Of a stretch of 7,840 nucleotides of DNA, positions 5,854 through 7,840 are shown piece by piece. A program made the translations under genes and the position numbers. Below the pieces are notes generated by a model. The model saw only the letters and a program-made list of their open reading frames with translations, ran no database searches and was not told the origin of the DNA. Origin of the DNA: an uncultured Lachnospiraceae bacterium (GTDB lineage Bacteria; Bacillota; Clostridia; Lachnospirales; Lachnospiraceae); assembly GCA_902766655.1 (NCBI GenBank), contig CACXEL010000242.1, positions 1 to 7,840 on the forward strand. The letters are read 5' to 3'. Within the stretch, counting starts at the first letter, position 1. Each line of letters begins with the position of its first letter.

Positions 5854-6903
5854 TCAACGGGATTTGAGGAATTCGTACTCCCTCTGGCCGTTCTCATCCG
5901 TCGGGTAGAGGAGCACATAGGCCGCCGCCTTGACCCGCGCAATATCCCACTGGGCCAGATTCTCGTATATGACGATCTCATTGTATTTGAGGCTTCTGGC
6001 CGCCTCCTCGTCCTCGAAGCCAAGGCCGGCATTGACATATTCCAGGGCTCTGTCATAATCTCCCTCCGCCATCTCGCAGAGGGCCAGACCGTTGTAGGCG
6101 GATGCAGCGATCTCGCTGTCGCGGATATGCTCCCGGAACATGGCCCGGGCGTCCGCCACGTCGTCCATGCGCAGGTAGACGCGGCCAAGGAGAAGGATGG
6201 ACTGATCGTCCTCGGGATCCTCCCGGATAGCGGTGATCAGTTCGTCCCTGGCGTCATCGTAATTCTGGAGGTAGTAACTCACCAGGCCCTTCTTGTAATG
6301 GTCCTCCTCGTTCTGGTTGACGATTTCCAGGGCCTTCTCCAGGTAGGCGCTGCCGTCGGCATTCTTGCCCAGCCCCTCGTAGACCTGGTAGATGTTGAGG
6401 AAGAGATTATAATCCTGACTGCCCTCGGCCGCCCGGTCAAAATCCTCCCGGGCGCCATTCTCGTCTCCGGCCTCCATGCGGGCACGGCCGCGGAGGTAGA
6501 GGACCTCGGTGTCGTTCTCGTCGCGGGCGATCAGCGCGTCGTAGATTTCCATGGCCTTTTCGCTCTCCGCGTGATGCGTGCGGCTGAAGGCCAGATAGAG
6601 GGAGACGTCCCGGTTGAAAGAGACGCTCTTGCCATCGCTGTTCAGCAGACTCCTCTCAAAGGCAATGCAGGCCTCCGCGTAGCGGTTGGTGTAGAGCTGG
6701 GCCAGCCCGATGCCCCGGTAAGCCTCGGCCACATACTCACCGCCTGCGGCCACCTCCTCGAAGGCTTCCCTGGCCTGGTCGAAGCTTCCCTCAGCGAGCA
6801 GAGCACAGCCCTCCTCATAGCGGTCCCGGATCTCCCGGTCACCGCCGCAGCCGGCAAGGCCCAGTACCAGCGTAATGAGCAAAATGAGGCATACCTTCTT
6901 CAA
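5854..6903 (-). CDS. TPR-repeat lipoprotein with TTG start
   Basis: A 349-residue exported lipoprotein. Residues 1-19 are a type II signal peptide: two lysines, a hydrophobic stretch, then the lipobox LAGC with Cys19 as the lipidated residue. The rest is acidic and helical, with tetratricopeptide-like units at roughly 28-54, 61-87, 100-127, 133-159, 167-193, 202-230, 234-260 and 268-296, showing the usual A/G-Y/F-A spacing (for example the YYLQNYDDARDELITAI stretch near 210-226). TPR arrays are protein-binding scaffolds; no catalytic domain is seen, so the role is unknown beyond likely assembly or interaction on the outer face of the membrane. The start is TTG: no ATG sits nearby in frame, AGGAGGA lies 7 bases upstream, and starting here gives a complete signal peptide. 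The gene begins 14 bases after the nucleotidyltransferase stop and ends just before a strong terminator, so it is the last gene of that operon. Confidence 0.88.
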   Translation of the reverse strand: MKKVCLILLITLVLGLAGCGGDREIRDRYEEGCALLAEGSFDQAREAFEEVAAGGEYVAEAYRGIGLAQLYTNRYAEACIAFERSLLNSDGKSVSFNRDVSLYLAFSRTHHAESEKAMEIYDALIARDENDTEVLYLRGRARMEAGDENGAREDFDRAAEGSQDYNLFLNIYQVYEGLGKNADGSAYLEKALEIVNQNEEDHYKKGLVSYYLQNYDDARDELITAIREDPEDDQSILLLGRVYLRMDDVADARAMFREHIRDSEIAASAYNGLALCEMAEGDYDRALEYVNAGLGFEDEEAARSLKYNEIVIYENLAQWDIARVKAAAYVLLYPTDENGQREYEFLKSR

Positions 6904-6910
6904 ACGTCCG

Positions 6911-6917
6911 TCCTCCT
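6911..6917 (-). promoter_or_regulatory. Ribosome-binding site deciding the TTG start of the TPR lipoprotein
   Basis: The minus strand reads AGGAGGA directly after the TGA stop of the nucleotidyltransferase, with 7 bases to the TTG codon. This near-perfect Shine-Dalgarno supports the non-ATG start and suggests that ribosomes finishing the upstream gene can reinitiate here. Confidence 0.8.
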
Positions 6918-7838
6918 TCAGAACAGCGGCGTGCGGTAAGCGCCTTCCGCCACAAGCCTTCTGAACTCCTTTTTTACGTTATCCTTGTCTTCCTGATAGG
7001 TGACGCCGAACCAGACATCCTCGGTCCTCAGGACGCGGACCCGGGCGCTGCCGTCCCTGATGAGCCCGTCGATGATGGTAGGCAGCAGGTACTCGGCGGT
7101 CAGATTCCCTTCCGGCACGGCGGAAAGGAACTCCGGGAAGCCCTTCTTAAGGCTGTCCAGGAACTCCGGCTTCAGGCCCCACATATTCATGGAGACCAGG
7201 CTCTCCGGATCCACAGGACTGAGCACACCATCACTCAGCACCGCCGCCCCGTCATCGGTCTTCACGATATTCTTTGTCTCGCAAATGCTGACAAGCTCGT
7301 CCGCCTCGTTCTTCCCGCAGATTCCACGGGTAACGCCGCCGTTCTCAGACAGGGTATTCTTGAGAACAAATCCCGCCATGCAGATGTTCAGGACCCCGTC
7401 CTTCTCCTCACCGTCGTCAGCGACAAGGGCAGCGTGAACGATTTTAAAGCTTTCCTTGCCATAATAGTCATCCGCGTTCACGACGACAAAGGGCTCCTTG
7501 ATGACGTCCCTGGCCGCCAGAATAGCCTGGCCGGTACCCCAGGGTTTCTTCCTGCCCTCCGGGACCGCAAAGCCCTCCGGCAGGTCGTCCAGCTCCTGGT
7601 AGGCGTAGGCCACCTCGCAGACCTTTTCGATCCGGTCCCCGATGACGCGCCTGAAATCCTCGTCCAGATCCCGGCGGATAATGAAAACAACCTTGTTAAA
7701 GCCGGCCTCCAGGGCATCATGGATGGAATAGTCCATGATGATCTCTCCGCTGGGCCCGACCGGCTCCAGCTGCTTGATGCCCCCGCCGAAGCGGCTGCCG
7801 ATGCCTGCGGCCAGAACGACCAATGCTGTCTTTTTCAT
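6918..7838 (-). CDS. Sugar-phosphate nucleotidyltransferase family protein
   Basis: A 306-residue protein with an N-terminal GT-A type nucleotidyltransferase fold. Seen: the nucleotide-binding loop LAAGIGSRFGG-GIKQ at residues 9-23 (the G-x-G-x-R-F-G...K-Q pattern), PWGTGQA at 99-105, and NADDYYG at 121-127, whose aspartates would hold the catalytic metal. In this family the enzyme joins a sugar phosphate to an NTP to make an NDP-sugar. It is cytoplasmic; there is no signal peptide. The exact sugar and nucleotide cannot be read from the sequence, and it lacks the clear hallmarks of GlmU, GalU or RmlA, so no symbol is given. The start ATG lies 2 bases from the window edge, so its ribosome-binding site is out of view. 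The start is nevertheless well placed, because MKKTALVVLAAG is the usual N-terminal beta strand and loop. The stop abuts the Shine-Dalgarno of the downstream lipoprotein gene, which suggests a shared transcript. Confidence 0.9.
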   Translation of the reverse strand: MKKTALVVLAAGIGSRFGGGIKQLEPVGPSGEIIMDYSIHDALEAGFNKVVFIIRRDLDEDFRRVIGDRIEKVCEVAYAYQELDDLPEGFAVPEGRKKPWGTGQAILAARDVIKEPFVVVNADDYYGKESFKIVHAALVADDGEEKDGVLNICMAGFVLKNTLSENGGVTRGICGKNEADELVSICETKNIVKTDDGAAVLSDGVLSPVDPESLVSMNMWGLKPEFLDSLKKGFPEFLSAVPEGNLTAEYLLPTIIDGLIRDGSARVRVLRTEDVWFGVTYQEDKDNVKKEFRRLVAEGAYRTPLF

Positions 7839-7840
7839 CA

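Noticed and set aside
5080..6939. Plus-strand open frame of 619 codons spanning hflX, the terminator and the TPR gene
   Set aside because: It runs antisense through two good genes and straight through an intrinsic terminator, has no convincing ribosome-binding site and no recognisable domain. It is most likely a shadow of biased codon use.
1..7840. CRISPR arrays, tRNA or rRNA genes, insertion sequences, phage genes, toxin-antitoxin or defence systems
   Set aside because: I looked on both strands and saw no spaced direct repeats, RNA gene signatures, transposase-like frames or terminal inverted repeats. All large frames with protein sense belong to the six genes listed.

Overview
The window is a GC-rich stretch of bacterial chromosome in which all six convincing genes lie on the minus strand, so transcription runs from high to low coordinates. 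The dense small operons, AGGAGG-type ribosome-binding sites, Rho-independent terminators and fruR-fruK-fruA order fit a Gram-positive Firmicute. I would guess a high-GC Clostridia/Lachnospiraceae-type gut anaerobe, but this is inferred from style and protein family flavour, not from a marker gene.

Right part (7838 to 5806): a sugar-phosphate nucleotidyltransferase family protein is followed immediately by a tetratricopeptide-repeat lipoprotein. The lipoprotein uses a TTG start, and its Shine-Dalgarno begins right after the upstream stop codon. A strong terminator closes the pair. Middle part (5805 to 4249): hflX, a ribosome-associated GTPase, sits alone between two terminators and so is probably a single-gene unit. 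Its promoter was not identified with confidence.

Left part (4248 to 248): an AT-rich gap holds a good sigma-A-type promoter and three copies of TTGAANNTGA (likely operators), then the fructose operon. fruR (DeoR-family regulator) overlaps fruK (1-phosphofructokinase) by 4 bp. A 138-bp spacer with several inverted repeats follows, then fruA (complete three-domain fructose PTS permease, EIIA-EIIB-EIIC). FruA imports fructose as fructose 1-phosphate, FruK converts that to fructose 1,6-bisphosphate, and FruR probably senses the phosphorylated sugar and controls the operon. No ptsH or ptsI is visible; HPr and enzyme I must be encoded elsewhere.

Far left (1 to 247): no confident gene. It holds a GC-rich segment with a stop-free minus-strand frame that runs off the edge, a GC-rich hairpin, and an AT-rich end with a perfect extended -10 motif pointing out of the window. 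Overall the window is ordinary core metabolism. The items most worth a second look are the operator repeats, the fruK-fruA spacer, the tail of the window below fruA, and the unexplained nucleotidyltransferase/TPR-lipoprotein pair.
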